The position numbers and the translations under genes were made by a program. The notes below the pieces were generated by a model. That model made no database searches. It was given only the letters and a program-made list of their open reading frames with translations, and was not told the DNA's origin. A stretch of 64,000 nucleotides of DNA, taken from Fastidiosipila sp. GTDB lineage: Bacteria; Bacillota; Clostridia; Saccharofermentanales; DTU023. Positions 63,417-64,000 of the stretch are shown one piece after another. Location: positions 1 to 64,000 of the forward strand of contig JAAZGO010000011.1 of NCBI GenBank assembly GCA_012511175.1, given 5' to 3'. Position 1 is the stretch's first letter; each line of letters starts with the position of its first letter.

Positions 63417-63851
63417 ATGGAATACAGTGAAAAAGTCCTTGATCATTTCATGAACCCGAGGAACATGGGGGAGATTCCCGACGCTGATGCGACAGGTACC
63501 GTGGGGAATCCCATCTGCGGCGATATCATGAAAATGGATCTGAAGATCGAAAATAATGTCATTGTCGACGCCAAATTCAAGACTTTTGGATGCGGCTCCG
63601 CCATTGCCACTTCCAGCATGGCGACCGAATTGATTATCGGCAAGACAACAGACGAGGCGCTCGATATGACCAATCAGGTTGTCGCGGAGGCTCTGGACGG
63701 TTTGCCGAAAGTGAAAATGCACTGCTCGGTCCTGGCAGAACAGGCTGTAAAAAAGGCCCTTGAACAGTATTATATCGATCACGGCATGATGACACCGGAA
63801 CGCCTGGCCAAGTTTAAGATCCTGAACCAGGATGAAAACAAGCAAAAATAA
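63417..63851 (+). CDS. iscU: Fe-S cluster scaffold protein IscU (NifU-like)
   Basis: A 144-residue scaffold on which Fe-S clusters form from sulfur supplied by the upstream desulfurase. All three ligand cysteines are present: Cys34 in NPICGD (with Asp36), Cys59 in FGCGSAIATS and Cys103 in MHCSVLAE. GGGAGGA precedes ATG 63417; an in-frame TTG at 63402 is rejected. Confidence 0.95.
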   Translation: MEYSEKVLDHFMNPRNMGEIPDADATGTVGNPICGDIMKMDLKIENNVIVDAKFKTFGCGSAIATSSMATELIIGKTTDEALDMTNQVVAEALDGLPKVKMHCSVLAEQAVKKALEQYYIDHGMMTPERLAKFKILNQDENKQK

Positions 63852-63871
63852 ACGGGATGAAAGGAAAAGGC

Positions 63872-64000
63872 ATGAGCAAACTGGATGACAAACAAAAGGA
63901 AGAAATTGAAAAACTGCGCAAACAATTGACCTTTTCATTCAAAAATCTCTGGGACCCTGAAAACAAAGAAGAAATGAAAGCCATCATGGACTTCTGCGAG
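63872..64000 (+). CDS. 5' end of a probable M18-family aminopeptidase (partial)
   Basis: The window ends within this gene. The first 43 residues, beginning MSKLDDKQKEEIEKLRKQLT with FKNLWDPENKEEMKAIMDFC further on, resemble the start of clostridial M18 aminopeptidases (a W...E..K..v.dFcE pattern by recollection). GGAAAAGG precedes the ATG. The catalytic region is not in view, so the family is tentative. Confidence 0.5.
   Translation, partial: MSKLDDKQKEEIEKLRKQLTFSFKNLWDPENKEEMKAIMDFCE

Noticed and set aside
1-64000. CRISPR arrays, prophage, insertion sequences, SRP RNA, tmRNA or rRNA
   Set aside because: No regular repeat-spacer pattern, transposase, integrase or recognisable structural RNA of these kinds was seen on reading.

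Overview
The window looks like a chromosomal segment of a moderately GC-rich (by eye around 55%) Gram-positive-lineage anaerobe, most likely a member of the Bacillota in or near class Clostridia. This is inferred from gene content: the smc-ftsY-ylxM-ffh-rpsP-KH-rimM-trmD order, an infC-rpmI-rplT operon with a leader attenuator, the DUF5702, DUF3048 and DUF4358 families, a sortase-type LPXTG-like surface protein, a GAACnnnnGTTC SOS box and ThiI without a rhodanese domain. No rRNA, CRISPR array, prophage or insertion sequence was seen. Almost all large genes are on the + strand; only the ferritin gene, the DUF3048 lipoprotein gene and tRNA-Thr are on the - strand.

Layout. 0.2-5.1 kb: cell-shape genes mreC-mreD-pbp2, then a methylglyoxal-synthase-like gene whose catalytic residues are replaced, coupled to a metallo-beta-lactamase-fold hydrolase. 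5.2-7.9 kb: three membrane-anchored pseudopilin/TadE-like genes (one DUF5702) without any Tad motor genes. 8.0-14.6 kb: secA, transketolase, and a sortase-anchored Cna_B adhesin. 14.6-25.6 kb: tRNA-Thr, ferritin with a promoter-overlapping inverted repeat, a YhaN-like coiled-coil protein that has lost its ATPase motifs, glycine C-acetyltransferase, tRNA-Lys, DUF3048 lipoprotein, sirtuin, CNNM/CBS transporter and a Ca2+ P-type ATPase. 25.6-31.6 kb: translation and RNA metabolism (infC-rpmI-rplT, an rRNA methyltransferase, rpsO, pnp, tRNA-Trp, tRNA-Pro, rnhA). 31.6-37.7 kb: nudix hydrolase, ftsK, cinA, murJ. 37.8-42.5 kb: SOS-controlled recA-recX, then rimO-pgsA-acpP-rnc. 42.5-50.6 kb: smc-ftsY-ylxM-ffh-rpsP-KH-rimM-trmD. 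50.7-53.8 kb: a DUF4358 lipoprotein-MBOAT-DHHW cassette sitting between trmD and rplS. 53.9-64 kb: rplS, rbgA, a fused RNase HII-YraN gene, a GntR regulator, cysteine desulfurase-thiI, glyA, rarA, iscS-iscU, and the start of an M18-like aminopeptidase cut by the window end.

Most of the window is ordinary core genome, but several details stand out. infC appears to start at an AUC codon behind a transcription attenuator. Three genes (ylxM, rnhA, rbgA) have a -10 box so close to the start codon, without a Shine-Dalgarno sequence, that they may be leaderless. Three promoters have a -35 box containing the stop codon of the gene upstream. Two proteins (MgsA-like, YhaN-like) keep a recognisable family pattern but have lost active-site motifs. 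The trmD-rplS link is interrupted by a surface O-acylation cassette. I did not find a clearly new multi-gene defence or mobile system; the best candidates for undescribed biology are the catalytically altered MgsA-like/MBL pair, the YhaN-like protein and the orphan pseudopilin cassette.
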